From Acidovorax sp. 69 (GTDB lineage Bacteria > Pseudomonadota > Gammaproteobacteria > Burkholderiales > Burkholderiaceae_C), in NCBI RefSeq assembly GCF_002797445.1, contig NZ_PGEP01000001.1:2914501-2978500 (forward strand): a DNA stretch of 64,000 nucleotides, given 5' to 3'. The position numbers and the translations under genes are program-made. The notes beneath the pieces were generated by a model. The model had not been told where the DNA came from. It saw nothing but the letters and a program-made list of their open reading frames with translations, and did not search any database. This document shows positions 45,898 to 55,898 of the stretch, in pieces (the first letter of the stretch is position 1; every line of letters begins with the position of its first letter).

Positions 45898-46786
45898 CAC
45901 CGCAACCTTGGCGCAAGCCATTTTGGAACACCACGCAACCACTTTCGCGGGCTTTTCCCCCGAACCAACTCCCGTACCCACCTCGCAGGAGCCGGTCTAT
46001 ATGGCAGCCCTGCAGGCATGCAGTGCACTGGGATTCATCGCGCAGGATGCAGAGTGCCTGGCTCTCGCATGGCTGGCGCGCACGCAGCGCACAGGAGCCG
46101 TTCACGCGCAACAATGGCCAGATGAGCCCCAGGATTTCGGTCTACAAGCCCTGCCGCGCGCGCAGCAATTCAGACCCTGTCCCAACGAATTGGGCCTGTA
46201 TGCCGTGCTGCCCGACGCCAACTGGGTGGGGCGCATGGCACGTGCGGGCGTGCCCACAGTACAACTGCGCTTCAAATCCACCGACGCCGCGGCTATCCAA
46301 CGGGAAGTGCAAGCAGCGGTTCAGGCAGTGCAAGGCACTGACGCGCTCCTGTTCATCAACGACCATTGGCAGTTGGCCATCAATGCCGGTGCCTACGGCA
46401 TCCATCTGGGCCAGGAAGATCTGGACGCACTGAACGCCCATGAACTGCAGGCGCTGCGCAGCTCAGGCCTGCGGCTGGGGGTCAGCACGCATGGCTACGC
46501 AGAAATGGTACGTGCCGATGCCGTGGGCCCCAGCTACATCGCGATGGGGGCGGTGTTCCCCACCACCCTCAAGAAAATGGCTACGGCCCCTCAGGGAGTG
46601 GGCAGGCTGGGCATGTACGCGCGCCTGATGCGGAACTACCCCCAGGTTGCGATCGGAGGCATTGGCGCCGAACAGTTTGCACAAGTGCGCGCCACTGGCG
46701 TAGGGTCCATCGCGGTGGTGAGAGCCCTTGTCAACGCACCAGACCCCGAAGCCGCCGCAAAGCAACTATTGAAGGCCGTGGGATAA
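45890..46786 (+). CDS. thiE: Thiamine-phosphate synthase with N-terminal extension
   Basis: This 298-residue enzyme couples HMP-PP and thiazole phosphate. The barrel begins only near residue 100 ([20 protein letters not shown]) and contains [20 protein letters not shown] (DxxxxA pocket), [10 protein letters not shown], and [11 protein letters not shown]. The first 95 residues are an extra helical segment not seen in standard ThiE of about 210 residues. It is the last gene of the thi operon. Confidence 0.88.
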   Translation: MHDTATLAQAILEHHATTFAGFSPEPTPVPTSQEPVYMAALQACSALGFIAQDAECLALAWLARTQRTGAVHAQQWPDEPQDFGLQALPRAQQFRPCPNELGLYAVLPDANWVGRMARAGVPTVQLRFKSTDAAAIQREVQAAVQAVQGTDALLFINDHWQLAINAGAYGIHLGQEDLDALNAHELQALRSSGLRLGVSTHGYAEMVRADAVGPSYIAMGAVFPTTLKKMATAPQGVGRLGMYARLMRNYPQVAIGGIGAEQFAQVRATGVGSIAVVRALVNAPDPEAAAKQLLKAVG

Positions 46787-46941
46787 ATCACCGGGGCTCA
46801 CAACACCTGCCAGGTGTTGACTACGGGCCCTCGGTGCCACACACCGCCGGGTCCGTCGCAGCCTTACAGAACCGCCCCCAGGCTACCGGGGGTCGCGATC
46901 CTGTGCACCCGCATCATGGCAAAACAAGCTTGCTGACGCGC

Positions 46942-49089
46942 CTACGGCCCCTTTGTCCGAGGGTCCGTTTTCATCTGTTCCAACTCCAGCCGCAGCTCCA
47001 TCAGATCGTTCTCCATCCCAAACCCGACGGCTTGTCCGGGCGACGGAGGTGCAGAAACAGGCACAGGCGGCAGATCACTGAGGGTCAGATGGGGTGGTTC
47101 CGACAGATCCAGGTCGAGTGGGATGCCACGGGAATCCTGGTCCATGGCTGCAGGCGCCGTGGTGGCAGGAGCGACCGGCTCTGCGCGCGGAGGGAGCACA
47201 CCAAAATCGAACTCCAGACTGGCAGCCAGAGAGTCCAGCGGCAAGTCGTCCGGCGTCGCAACAGTGGCAGGCGGCTGCGCCATGAGCACTTCGATCCGGG
47301 GCGGCGCCAGAGGCGTCGTACGCTTGCGAGGTGGCGGCGCTCCACGGGCACTGGCGGGTGTCGTCTGCGCTACAGAGAGCAGCAACAACAGATCGTCATA
47401 GGCAGCCAGATCGAACGGCTCCACGGCCTCAGCGCCGGTACGCCGAAACAGGAACTTCTCCAGCAACGGCAACACCGTGGGCATGGTCCATTCGGCTTCA
47501 ATCTCTGCCAGCGCATCGGTGTAGTGGTAAAGCATGCGCCCCGTGCGGTGAAAGCCTGAGAACTCGGGAACCTGCGCGTTGAAGGATTGCATGAACTGTG
47601 CGCGCAACTGAGCAAACTCGTCCACCCGACTGAGCGTGTGATACAGACGCAGAAGCTCCAGATACGCCAGCGGCGAGGTCTCGCGGTGATCAGCAATGTG
47701 GTTCTTCAAGACTTCAATGGCTTGCTGGTGCTCCCCCACCGATACAAAGAATTCAGCTTGCTGTTGGATGTCAAAAAGCTCTTCCGGATTGACGATATGT
47801 GGTGACGATGGTGGGGTTGCCACCGCTGGCTTTTTCGCAAGGGGTACGGGTGTGCCGACCGCAGGGCTTGTTGCCACGAAGGGAACCGGCGCCGGGACTG
47901 CACTGGGAGAAGCGGCCGCCGCAACATGGACTTCTGGCGCTGGCTGGGTTTCGGATGGCAACCAGGTATCCCCAGGATGCGGCGTCAGGCCCAACATCTC
48001 GTCATGGGCCAAGGTAGCGTCGCGTGCGCCCACGGCCACCGAATCCCGCCAGGCCCGCACGGCTTTGTCCGATGCACTGCGCAACCGTGCCCATGTCCAG
48101 CCCGCAGCCAACAGCGCCAAAAGCAGCAAACCGCCCAGTGCATACACAACGGTAGCGGGGAACCGCTCCTTCTCTGCCAACTCCAGTTGCTGCTGCACTT
48201 GCGCGACCAGAGCACGGTCCTTCGTTGCCTGCGCTCGCAAAAGGCCCGCTTCGGACTCCAGGCTTTTTAGACGCTCACCGTCCTTTTGCAGATCTTCGGG
48301 GCGGGCGTTCAATGACCTCCAAAGTGTGGCCGCTTGCATGCGCTGCTCCGACATGCCTTCCGATGGTGTGCTCAACAGTTCGGGGGTCACCCGCAATGAA
48401 ACCGGGGTATCCGCCCCGTTGTCGAGAGACTCAATCACCAGGCGCGAGCGAAGGGCCGTCGCACTAGCGGCGACAGCGGCTTTGCCGGGAGCCTGCGGCC
48501 CCACCGCTCGCGCAGACTTTTTGGGAGCAGGACGCGCCGCCGCAGGGGCTCGCGCGGGCGGGTTCTGGAGGGACGGATTTTCGCGTGAGGCCGACGGCAG
48601 CGAAGGACGACTATCTACGCTCTTCGCGGGTGATCGCGATGACTCCGACGTCGCACCCGACGCCAATGGCAGGCGCGACTGATCAACGGGCAATGCCGAG
48701 GCAGACCGAGTCACGGTCGTGGGGAGATCGGAAAGAAAGGTGTAAGTGCGTGTTGTTCTACCCACACACCCGGCTGACAACGTGACCGTCAATACCGGTT
48801 CGTCGAGCGAAATCGATGCCAGAACTCGAACCCCCGAGGGACGACCGCGCACCTCGGGCAAGGGGATGACGCGCACCTTGCTCTCACCCACGGCGTTATC
48901 GCCTGCCAACAATTTGGCGGTGACACAGGACGATGCGACATCAGTCCCGGGATCAGGTTGCAATTCAAACGCCAGATCAACGGGAGCCCCCAACACAACC
49001 GTGCCACTGCCACCACCCAAGGACAGCGCCGAGGCACCGGCTGCAAACACCCACAGCCCTGGCCCAAAAAAAGTGTTACGGATTTTCAC
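46942..49089 (-). CDS. FimV-like inner membrane protein
   Basis: This 715-residue protein resembles FimV-type scaffolds of type IV pili and polar organisation. The signal-like start (MKIRNTFFGPGLWVFAAGAS) and the first domain (VDLAFELQPDPGTDV) are followed by a Ser/Ala/Pro-rich stretch. A coiled coil (residues 355-405) and one membrane helix (VVYALGGLLLLALLAAGWTW) follow, then a cytoplasmic acidic region with TPR-like helices (QQQAEFFVSVGEHQQAIEVL). I use GTG 49087-49089; ATG 49151-49153 would leave only eight bases to the divergent gene. Confidence 0.7.
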   Translation of the reverse strand: MKIRNTFFGPGLWVFAAGASALSLGGGSGTVVLGAPVDLAFELQPDPGTDVASSCVTAKLLAGDNAVGESKVRVIPLPEVRGRPSGVRVLASISLDEPVLTVTLSAGCVGRTTRTYTFLSDLPTTVTRSASALPVDQSRLPLASGATSESSRSPAKSVDSRPSLPSASRENPSLQNPPARAPAAARPAPKKSARAVGPQAPGKAAVAASATALRSRLVIESLDNGADTPVSLRVTPELLSTPSEGMSEQRMQAATLWRSLNARPEDLQKDGERLKSLESEAGLLRAQATKDRALVAQVQQQLELAEKERFPATVVYALGGLLLLALLAAGWTWARLRSASDKAVRAWRDSVAVGARDATLAHDEMLGLTPHPGDTWLPSETQPAPEVHVAAAASPSAVPAPVPFVATSPAVGTPVPLAKKPAVATPPSSPHIVNPEELFDIQQQAEFFVSVGEHQQAIEVLKNHIADHRETSPLAYLELLRLYHTLSRVDEFAQLRAQFMQSFNAQVPEFSGFHRTGRMLYHYTDALAEIEAEWTMPTVLPLLEKFLFRRTGAEAVEPFDLAAYDDLLLLLSVAQTTPASARGAPPPRKRTTPLAPPRIEVLMAQPPATVATPDDLPLDSLAASLEFDFGVLPPRAEPVAPATTAPAAMDQDSRGIPLDLDLSEPPHLTLSDLPPVPVSAPPSPGQAVGFGMENDLMELRLELEQMKTDPRTKGP

Positions 49090-49161
49090 AATAATTTCTG
49101 TTTCTGGTCCGAAGGATTCTTGCACATAAGTCCAAGATAAGGCCACAGCCATAATGACGCT

Positions 49162-50684
49162 ATGAAAATTCAGTTTCCCAACATAGCCATTGTGGGCACC
49201 GGCGCCATGGGCCGAGGCATCGCACAGATCGCGGCACAGGCTGGCAGCCAAGTTTTCTTGCTTGATGCGAACCCCGGCGCTGCGGATACCGCCAAGGCAG
49301 CGCTCCAGGAGCAATGGAGCAAACTGGTTGCCAAAGGCCGCATTGAGGCAGAACAAGCCAACACATTGGCAGCCCGGCTGCACCCGGTGAAGAGCGTGGC
49401 CGACCTGGCCACCTGTGACCTGGTGATCGAAGCCATCGTCGAACGCCTGGACGCCAAACAAGCCCTGTTTGTGGAGCTGGAAGCCGTGGTTCGCAGCGAT
49501 GCCATCCTGGCCACCAACACCTCCTCCTTGTCGGTCACATCAGTGGGGCAGCACTCAAGCGCCCTGATCGTCTCGCAGGCTTTCACTTCTTCAACCCTGT
49601 CCCCCTCATGAAAGTGGTGGAGGTGATTGCAGGTCTGAAGACAGACCCGGCCATTTGCACAGCGCTGGCAACCTATGCCCGGGAAATGGGGCACACCCCC
49701 GTGCAGGCGCAAGACACGCCAGGTTTCATCGTCAACCATGCGGGGCGCGGTTTTGGAACAGAAGCCTTGCGCATCGTCGGTGAGGGCGTGGCCGATTTCG
49801 CCACCATCGACCGCATCTTGCGCGACCAGGTGGGCTTCAAGCTTGGGCCCTTCGAGCTGATGGACCTCACGGCACTGGATGTGTCGCACCCCGTCATGGA
49901 ATCCATCTACCGCCAGTATTACGACGAACCCCGCTTTCGCCCCAGTGTGATCACCGCGCAACGCCTGGCCGGGGGCATCGTGGGCAAGAAGGTGGGTGAA
50001 GGCTTCTACCGCTACATAGATGGCGTGGCACAGATGCGCGCCGAAACCCCGGCCCCCGTGGTCAACGACATTCCCCCCGTGTGGGTATCCCCCCGAGCGG
50101 CACGGCGCGCCGAGCTGTACCAGTTGCTCAAAGACCTGGGTGCCACCATCGAAACAGGGACATCGCCCTCGCCCCACGCCATCACGCTGGTGGCTCCCCT
50201 GGGCTTTGACGTGACCACGGTCGCCGTGGTCGAACGGCTGGACCCGGCCCGCACCATCGGCATCGACATGCTGATCGACGATGCTGCCACCAAGCGCCGT
50301 GTGCTGGCCACCAACCCGGCGACGCGCGTGGACATCCGCAACGCTGCGCATGCGCTGTTTGCACGCGACGGTAAGGCTGTGAGCGTAATTCGCGACAGCG
50401 GTGGATTTGTCACGCAGCGTGTGGTGGCCACCATCGTCAACATTGCGGCAGATATCTGCCAGCAGGGCATCTGCTCACCCAAGGACCTGGAAACCGCTGT
50501 GACCCTGGGTCTGGGTTACCCGTTGGGCCCATTGGCCATGGGCGATCGCTGGGGGCCCACCAATATTCTTGAAGTGTTGTTCAACATGCAGACGGTGTAC
50601 GGCGACACCCGCTACCGGCCCAGCCCCTGGCTGCGCCGGCGCGGCGCCATCGGACTGAGCCTCTCACACGTCGAAGAAGACTAA
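49162..50684 (+). CDS. 3-hydroxyacyl-CoA dehydrogenase, broken by one base
   Basis: This enzyme oxidises 3-hydroxyacyl-CoA in fatty acid or phenylacetate degradation. The N-terminal part has the NAD motif IAIVGTGAMGRGIAQIAAQAG and reads to TNTSSLSVTSV. Family sequence resumes in the next frame as AGFHFFNPVPLMKVVEVI. The break is at the GGGG run 49545-49548, where one more G gives SVGAALKRPDRLAGFHFF. The C-terminus holds a second partial HAD domain (residues about 320-505), as in PaaH-type proteins. The gene would be about 507 residues. Confidence 0.85.
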
Positions 50685-50715
50685 CCCACAGCCCTGCCGC
50701 CAAACCTGAGCACCC

Positions 50716-51495
50716 ATGCCCGCAGAACTACAAAGCACCAGCCAGGGCCAAACCCTGATCCTGACCCTTCGCAACCCGGAGCGGCGCAACGCCATCGACC
50801 CGGTGATGTACGCAGCAGGCGTGGAGGCGCTGGGCGTGGCAGAAAGAAGCCCCGACATCCGCAGCGTGGTCATCACCGGTGCCGACGGCATGTTCTGCTC
50901 GGGTGGCAACCTGCAGCGGCTGCTCGCCAACCGACAGCAGCCGCCCGAGGTGCAGGCCCAGAGCATTGAAGGCCTGCACAACTGGATAGAGACCATCCGC
51001 ACCTACCCCAAGCCGATCATTGCGGCGGTGGAAGGCGCAGCGGCGGGCGCCGGCTTTTCGCTGGCGCTGGCCTGTGACTTCATCGTGGCCGCCCGAAACG
51101 CCGTATTTGTAATGGCCTACAGCAATGTGGCGCTGTCACCCGATGGCGGCGCCAGCTGGAGCCTCTCGCACGCCCTGCCCCGCCAGATCGCCACCGAAAT
51201 CCTCATGTGCGGTGACCGCATCGGCACGGAGCGCCTGCACGCACTCGGTGTCATCAACCGCATTGCCGAAGCAGGCAGCGCACTCGATACAGCCCTGGCG
51301 CTGGCCGAACAGCTCAATGCGCGCGCGCCGAATGCACTGGCCAGCATCAAAGAGCTGCTGAACGAAGCACCCCACGCCCAGCTGACGCACCACCTGGACC
51401 AGGAGCGTGACCACTTCGTAAAGAACCTGCACCACGCCAACGGTGGCGCAGGCATCTCGGCATTCCTCGAAAAACGTGTGCCGCGCTACGAATAG
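50716..51495 (+). CDS. Enoyl-CoA hydratase/isomerase family protein
   Basis: This 259-residue crotonase-fold enzyme has the oxyanion-hole segment DGMFCSGGNLQRLLANRQ and the AAVEGAAAGAGFSLALACDF motif. The acidic residues in the usual catalytic positions are less clear (VALSPDGGASWSL), so it may be an isomerase or a hydratase. It follows the dehydrogenase gene after 31 bp and is probably co-transcribed in a beta-oxidation-like pathway. Confidence 0.85.
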   Translation: MPAELQSTSQGQTLILTLRNPERRNAIDPVMYAAGVEALGVAERSPDIRSVVITGADGMFCSGGNLQRLLANRQQPPEVQAQSIEGLHNWIETIRTYPKPIIAAVEGAAAGAGFSLALACDFIVAARNAVFVMAYSNVALSPDGGASWSLSHALPRQIATEILMCGDRIGTERLHALGVINRIAEAGSALDTALALAEQLNARAPNALASIKELLNEAPHAQLTHHLDQERDHFVKNLHHANGGAGISAFLEKRVPRYE

Positions 51496-51543
51496 CACAA
51501 AACAGCGGGTGCCCGACAACGCCCACCCGTCAACCACACATCG

Positions 51544-51583
51544 CCCCCAGCACGCTGCCACACAGCGCCGGGGGTTTTCTTTT
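51544..51583 (+). terminator. Rho-independent terminator after the enoyl-CoA hydratase gene
   Basis: CCCCC and GGGGG arms with an inner CAGC/GCTG pairing, followed by TTTTCTTTT. It separates the dehydrogenase-hydratase transcript from the Crp/Fnr gene. Confidence 0.75.
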
Positions 51584-51678
51584 GGCATACGCACAGACAC
51601 GCAGGTGACAACCCTGACGCATCTCGCCGGTCCCTGACGCGACAATGGGGCTGTTTCTAGTCACGCAAAAGACAGGCC

Positions 51679-52398
51679 ATGGACGACCCGATTCTTACCA
51701 TCGAAGAACGTGAAGCGATCAACTCAGGTCGCTGGTTTTCATCCCTTTCACCTTCGCTACGCCACGACATCCTCCGATGTGCATACGTCAAACGCTTCAA
51801 GGACGGCGGCCTCATTGCCGCACGCGGCGACCCGCCCGAGGAATGGATTGCCTGCGCGCGCGGTGCAGTGCGGGTCAGTTCCACATCCATCTCGGGCAAA
51901 CAGATCACGCTGACCTACGTGGAGCCAGGCATCTGGTTCGGCGACGTGGCGATCTTCGACGGGGACCGGCGCACACACGATGCGTATGCACATGGAGACA
52001 CCACGATCCTGTGTGTGGCCAAAGCCGACTTCAAGAAAATCCTTGCGGCGCACACCGAGTTCTACGAAGCCATGCTGCGCCTGCATGCGCGGCGCATCCG
52101 CCAGCTTTATGGCCTGGTGGAAGACCTCAACACCCTGCCTCTGCGCGCTCGGCTGGCCAAGCAGCTCGTCCACCTGGTGCGCAGCTATGGCATTCCCAGC
52201 CTGTCAGATGGCAGCGAGATGCGCATCGGCCTGCAACTTGCGCAGGAAGAACTGGCGCAGTTGCTGGGCGCGTCGCGCCAACGGGTGAACCAGGAACTCA
52301 AGGCGATGGAGCGGGAGGACGCCATACGCATCGAACCGGGCGGCCTCGTGGTGCGCGATCGTGAAGCGCTCATGCGCATCGCTGAAACAGACAACTGA
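51679..52398 (+). CDS. Crp/Fnr-family transcriptional regulator
   Basis: This 239-residue regulator has a cyclic-nucleotide-binding-like beta barrel (GGLIAARGDPPEEWIACARG; VEPGIWFGDVAIFDG) and a C-terminal winged helix (LAQEELAQLLGASRQRVNQE). No N-terminal cysteine cluster of FNR is present. It stands before the phosphotransferase and acyl-CoA dehydrogenase genes and may regulate them. Confidence 0.85.
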   Translation: MDDPILTIEEREAINSGRWFSSLSPSLRHDILRCAYVKRFKDGGLIAARGDPPEEWIACARGAVRVSSTSISGKQITLTYVEPGIWFGDVAIFDGDRRTHDAYAHGDTTILCVAKADFKKILAAHTEFYEAMLRLHARRIRQLYGLVEDLNTLPLRARLAKQLVHLVRSYGIPSLSDGSEMRIGLQLAQEELAQLLGASRQRVNQELKAMEREDAIRIEPGGLVVRDREALMRIAETDN

Positions 52399-52424
52399 CA
52401 GACCGAACCTTTCTTCATCCCTCC

Positions 52425-53510
52425 ATGAGCAACTTTGACCATTTCGTCGGCACCCGCCCCGTTTCCGATCAGCACGCTTTTGATATCGAAACACTGACTG
52501 CGTGGCTCACCAAGAACATGGAGAGCTTTGCGGGCCCGGTGACCGTGGAGATGTTCAAGGGCGGGCAGTCCAACCCCACCTACAAACTCATCACCCCCGG
52601 TGCCAGCTATGTGATGCGGGCCAAGCCTGGCCCGGTGGCTAAATTGTTACCATCGGCTCACGCCATCGAGCGCGAATTTGCGGTGATGAGTGGCCTGTAC
52701 GGCACCGACGTGCCCGTGCCCCGCATGTTTGTGTTGTGCGAGGATGAAGCGGTGATTGGCCGCGCCTTTTACGTGATGGAGTGCATGCAGGGCCGCGTGT
52801 TGTGGGACCAGTCGCTGCCTGGCATGACACCCACAGAGCGTGGCGACATCTACAACGAGATGAACCGCGTGATTGCCGCGCTGCACACCGTGAAGTTTGC
52901 CGACCGAGGGTTGGCCAACTACGGCAAGCCAGGCAACTACTTTGACCGCCAGATAGGCCGCTGGAGCAAGCAGTACGTGGCCTCCGTCACGCAGCCCATC
53001 CCTGAGATGGACAAGCTCATGGAATGGCTGCCGGCCCACATGCCTGCGAGTGCACGTGACGAGAGCCAAGTGTCCATCGTGCATGGCGACTACCGGCTCG
53101 ACAACCTGATGTTCCACCCCACCGAGCCCCGTGTGATTGCCGTGCTCGACTGGGAGCTGTCCACACTGGGCCATCCGCTGGCGGATTTCAGCTACCACTG
53201 CATGAGCTGGCACATCCCCGCCGCGATGGGCCGTGGTATCGCAGGTCAGGACCTTGCCGCATTGGGCATCCCCAGCGAGGAGAGCTACATCCGCCTGTAC
53301 TGCGAGCGCACCGGCATCGCCACCCCAGAGTCGCTGCGTGCGGACTGGAACTTTTACCTGGCCTACAACATGTTCCGCATTGCGGCCATTCTGCAAGGCA
53401 TTGCCAAGCGCGTGGAGGCCGGCACGGCTTCCAGCGCGCAGGCCAAGGCCTCTGGCGATACCGCACGGCCCATGGCCCAGCTCGCTTGGTCGTTTGCGCA
53501 GCGCGGTTGA
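52425..53510 (+). CDS. Phosphotransferase (APH-like, ACAD10 type) of acyl-CoA metabolism
   Basis: This 361-residue kinase-fold protein has FKGGQSNPTYKLITPG near residue 45, the catalytic loop IVHGDYRLDNLMFHP near 220, and VLDWELSTLGHPLADFSY. It resembles the kinase domain paired with acyl-CoA dehydrogenase in ACAD10/11, which phosphorylates 4-hydroxyacyl-CoA. An acyl-CoA dehydrogenase gene follows after 51 bp, supporting this role. Antibiotic resistance is unlikely. Confidence 0.82.
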   Translation: MSNFDHFVGTRPVSDQHAFDIETLTAWLTKNMESFAGPVTVEMFKGGQSNPTYKLITPGASYVMRAKPGPVAKLLPSAHAIEREFAVMSGLYGTDVPVPRMFVLCEDEAVIGRAFYVMECMQGRVLWDQSLPGMTPTERGDIYNEMNRVIAALHTVKFADRGLANYGKPGNYFDRQIGRWSKQYVASVTQPIPEMDKLMEWLPAHMPASARDESQVSIVHGDYRLDNLMFHPTEPRVIAVLDWELSTLGHPLADFSYHCMSWHIPAAMGRGIAGQDLAALGIPSEESYIRLYCERTGIATPESLRADWNFYLAYNMFRIAAILQGIAKRVEAGTASSAQAKASGDTARPMAQLAWSFAQRG

Positions 53511-53561
53511 CCTGCGCCGCTCGCAGCGCCCCGCACCCGAGATTTTTTGACGGAGACCCCC

Positions 53562-54836
53562 ATGGACTTTGATTACTCCCCCAAGACCAAGGAACTGCAG
53601 GCAAGACTGCTCCAGTTCATGGACGACTACATCTACCCCGCAGAAGCCGCCTACTCCACAGAGTTGGCCGCCAACACGGCAGCGGGCAAGCGCTGGTCGG
53701 CACTTACCACCATCGAAAATCTCAAACCAAAAGCCCAGGCCGCAGGCCTGTGGAACCTGTTCCTGCCCGTCGACAGCGCTGCTGCATCGGGCTATGCCGG
53801 AGCAGGCCTGACCAACCAGGAATACGCGCCGCTGGCCGAAATCATGGGCCGCGTGCCATGGGCGAGCGAAGTCTTCAACTGCTCGGCACCCGATACGGGC
53901 AACATGGAAACCATCGCCCGCTATGGCGACGATGCCAACAAGGCGCGCTGGCTCAAGCCCCTGCTGGAAGGCAAGATCCGCTCGGCCTTTGCCATGACGG
54001 AACCCGAGGTGGCATCGAGCGATGCCACCAACATCGCCACGCGCATCGAACGCCAGGGAGACGAATACGTCATCAACGGCCGCAAGTGGTGGATATCCGG
54101 CGCGGCCGATCCCCGCTGTGCCGTGTTTGTGACCATGGGCAAAACCGACCCTGAGGCGCCCCGCCACTCCCAGCAAAGCATGGTGCTGGTGCCCGCAGAC
54201 GCCAAGGGCATCACCATCGTCCGTCCTCTGAACGTGCTGGGCTATGACGATGCGCCCCACGGCCATGTGGAGATGACGTTCGATAACGTGCGCGTGCCCG
54301 TGTCCAACATCCTGCTCGGCGAAGGTCGTGGCTTCGAGATCGCCCAAGGGCGCCTTGGCCCCGGACGCATTCACCACTGTATGCGCTTGATTGGCTTGGC
54401 CGAGCGCGCACTGGAACTGATGTGCAAACGCGCCTCGTCGCGCACAGCCTTCGGCAAGACCGTGGCCCAGCAGACTGTGACACAAGAGCGCATCGCCGAA
54501 GCGCGTTGCAAGATCGACATGGCCCGCCTGCTCACGCTCAAGGCGGCCTGGCTGATGGACGTGGCTGGCAACAAAGTCGCCAAGTCCGAAATCGCCATGA
54601 TCAAGGTGGTGGCTCCCAGCATGGCCTGCCAAGTCATCGACTGGGCCATGCAGGCGCATGGCGGCGGTGGCATGTGTGATGATTTCCCGCTGGCCTACGC
54701 CTATGCGCAAGCCCGCACCCTGCGGTTTGCCGACGGCCCTGACGAAGTGCACCGCAACGCCATTGCCAAGTGGGAGTTGGGCAAGTACGGCACCTATGGT
54801 CGCGATGCGGCAGTGCCGGTCACACGCGGCGGCTGA
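53562..54836 (+). CDS. Acyl-CoA dehydrogenase (ACAD10/11-like)
   Basis: This 424-residue flavoenzyme has [40 protein letters not shown], the helical domain [20 protein letters not shown], and the C-terminal [24 protein letters not shown] precedes ATG 53562. With the preceding kinase it forms the two-gene version of the eukaryotic ACAD10/11 fusion for 4-hydroxy fatty acid use. The exact chain length is unknown. Confidence 0.9.
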   Translation: MDFDYSPKTKELQARLLQFMDDYIYPAEAAYSTELAANTAAGKRWSALTTIENLKPKAQAAGLWNLFLPVDSAAASGYAGAGLTNQEYAPLAEIMGRVPWASEVFNCSAPDTGNMETIARYGDDANKARWLKPLLEGKIRSAFAMTEPEVASSDATNIATRIERQGDEYVINGRKWWISGAADPRCAVFVTMGKTDPEAPRHSQQSMVLVPADAKGITIVRPLNVLGYDDAPHGHVEMTFDNVRVPVSNILLGEGRGFEIAQGRLGPGRIHHCMRLIGLAERALELMCKRASSRTAFGKTVAQQTVTQERIAEARCKIDMARLLTLKAAWLMDVAGNKVAKSEIAMIKVVAPSMACQVIDWAMQAHGGGGMCDDFPLAYAYAQARTLRFADGPDEVHRNAIAKWELGKYGTYGRDAAVPVTRGG

Positions 54837-54940
54837 TCTAGTCTAAAGGATGCGCTGGCTCGCTTGCCAGCGTTCGCTTGCCAGCGCCTTTCGCGCCATT
54901 CATTTCGCCGGCTCCACAGCTTGCCTCCTTCGCCTGCGGT

Positions 54941-55669
54941 CTATGGCGACGGCTCCAGCGTATCGCTGGCCGACACGGCCGGTGGTACAGGAGGCAGGTT
55001 CTGCAAGGCTCCCTGGGCCGCCGCCAGCAGTAACTGCGTGGCCTGGGCGATTTCGGACAGGCTACGCTGGGCATGTGCCATGCGCAAATAGACCTTGCCA
55101 CGCACCAGCATCAAAAGCAGGGGAGATTGCGCCCGCTCTGCGCCACCCTCGCCTTCCACGATATTGAGCAACTGAGACACCAACGGGGCATGAATCCAGC
55201 GCTGGGCGGTTTCGATGCGCTCAGCCACTACCGCAAAGTGCTGCCGGAACGATGCGGGCAAACCTGGCCAGGCAACCTCTTCATACATCGCCAGCCAGCG
55301 CATCTCTTCGGGCAGGCTGGCATTCACCGTGGTCTGCAAGGTGTCCGTGATCGCGTTGTAGGCATTGCCCTCCAGCGCCTCTTGCAACGGCCGGTTGAGC
55401 ACCATGACTGCGGCATCGGGGTCGGCGCCCACATCCGCGCGGCCTCGCAACTCCAGGCCGTGCACATAGTCCCGCGTGGGGTTTCCGCACTCCAACCGCC
55501 AAGGGTGACCATTCAGATCCCCACCCAGGTCGAAATGCCCCTCCACCGCCTGCGGCACGATTGCCAGACGCTGGGTAGCAGCCCAACGGACCACCTCCTG
55601 GTTGGACACGGGCCGGGTCGAAGACGAGCCGCCCGACGGACTGAGTGCTTTGCGGAGGCGATCAAACAT
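54941..55669 (-). CDS. Conserved hypothetical protein
   Basis: This 242-residue soluble protein (MFDRLRKALSPSGGSSSTRP, then WRLECGNPTRDYVHGLELRG) has no signal peptide or membrane span. The middle part is predicted alpha/beta, and the C-terminal third is helical and Ala/Leu-rich (YLRMAHAQRSLSEIAQATQL). I recognise no domain. The 100 bp downstream contain a short tandem CGCTTGCCAGCG repeat. Confidence 0.6.
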   Translation of the reverse strand: MFDRLRKALSPSGGSSSTRPVSNQEVVRWAATQRLAIVPQAVEGHFDLGGDLNGHPWRLECGNPTRDYVHGLELRGRADVGADPDAAVMVLNRPLQEALEGNAYNAITDTLQTTVNASLPEEMRWLAMYEEVAWPGLPASFRQHFAVVAERIETAQRWIHAPLVSQLLNIVEGEGGAERAQSPLLLMLVRGKVYLRMAHAQRSLSEIAQATQLLLAAAQGALQNLPPVPPAVSASDTLEPSP

Positions 55670-55747
55670 GGCGGTTCGAAGCAGTGCGCTTCGCGGAAGT
55701 CACGGATGCAGGCATTATTGAGGGCATTGCCTCGTATAGAAAGCCCC

Positions 55748-55835
55748 CTGAGTCGCTTGGTGGCGCCTTCCACTGAGGGAGACGCACCCGGTGGACTGGC
55801 GAAGCCAGATCCACGGGTGCACTGGCCTGGGGCCG
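55748..55835 (+). repeat. Interspersed repeat, family 2, copy c
   Basis: CCCCCTGAGTCGCTTGGTGG, CGCCTTCCACTGAGGGAGAC, CTGGCGAAGCCAGATCCACG follows the same block order as the other copies. It lies between the hypothetical gene and the L,D-transpeptidase gene. Confidence 0.7.
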
Positions 55836-55898
55836 CGCCGGTTTCAACGGCTGTGCGCAGTGCACGGCGTTTTGGATAGATAGCATGCTTTTTTGCTC

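Noticed and set aside
46814..46834. Inverted repeat CAACACCTGCCAGGTGTTG as a terminator
   Set aside because: The stem is good but no T-run follows on either strand, so I do not call a rho-independent terminator.
52647..54752. 701-codon open frame on the minus strand
   Set aside because: It lies antisense to the phosphotransferase and acyl-CoA dehydrogenase genes, both with strong family motifs; its composition is not protein-like.
54850..54890. Tandem CGCTTGCCAGCG repeat as a regulatory array
   Set aside because: There are only two imperfect units between gene ends, with no promoter context.
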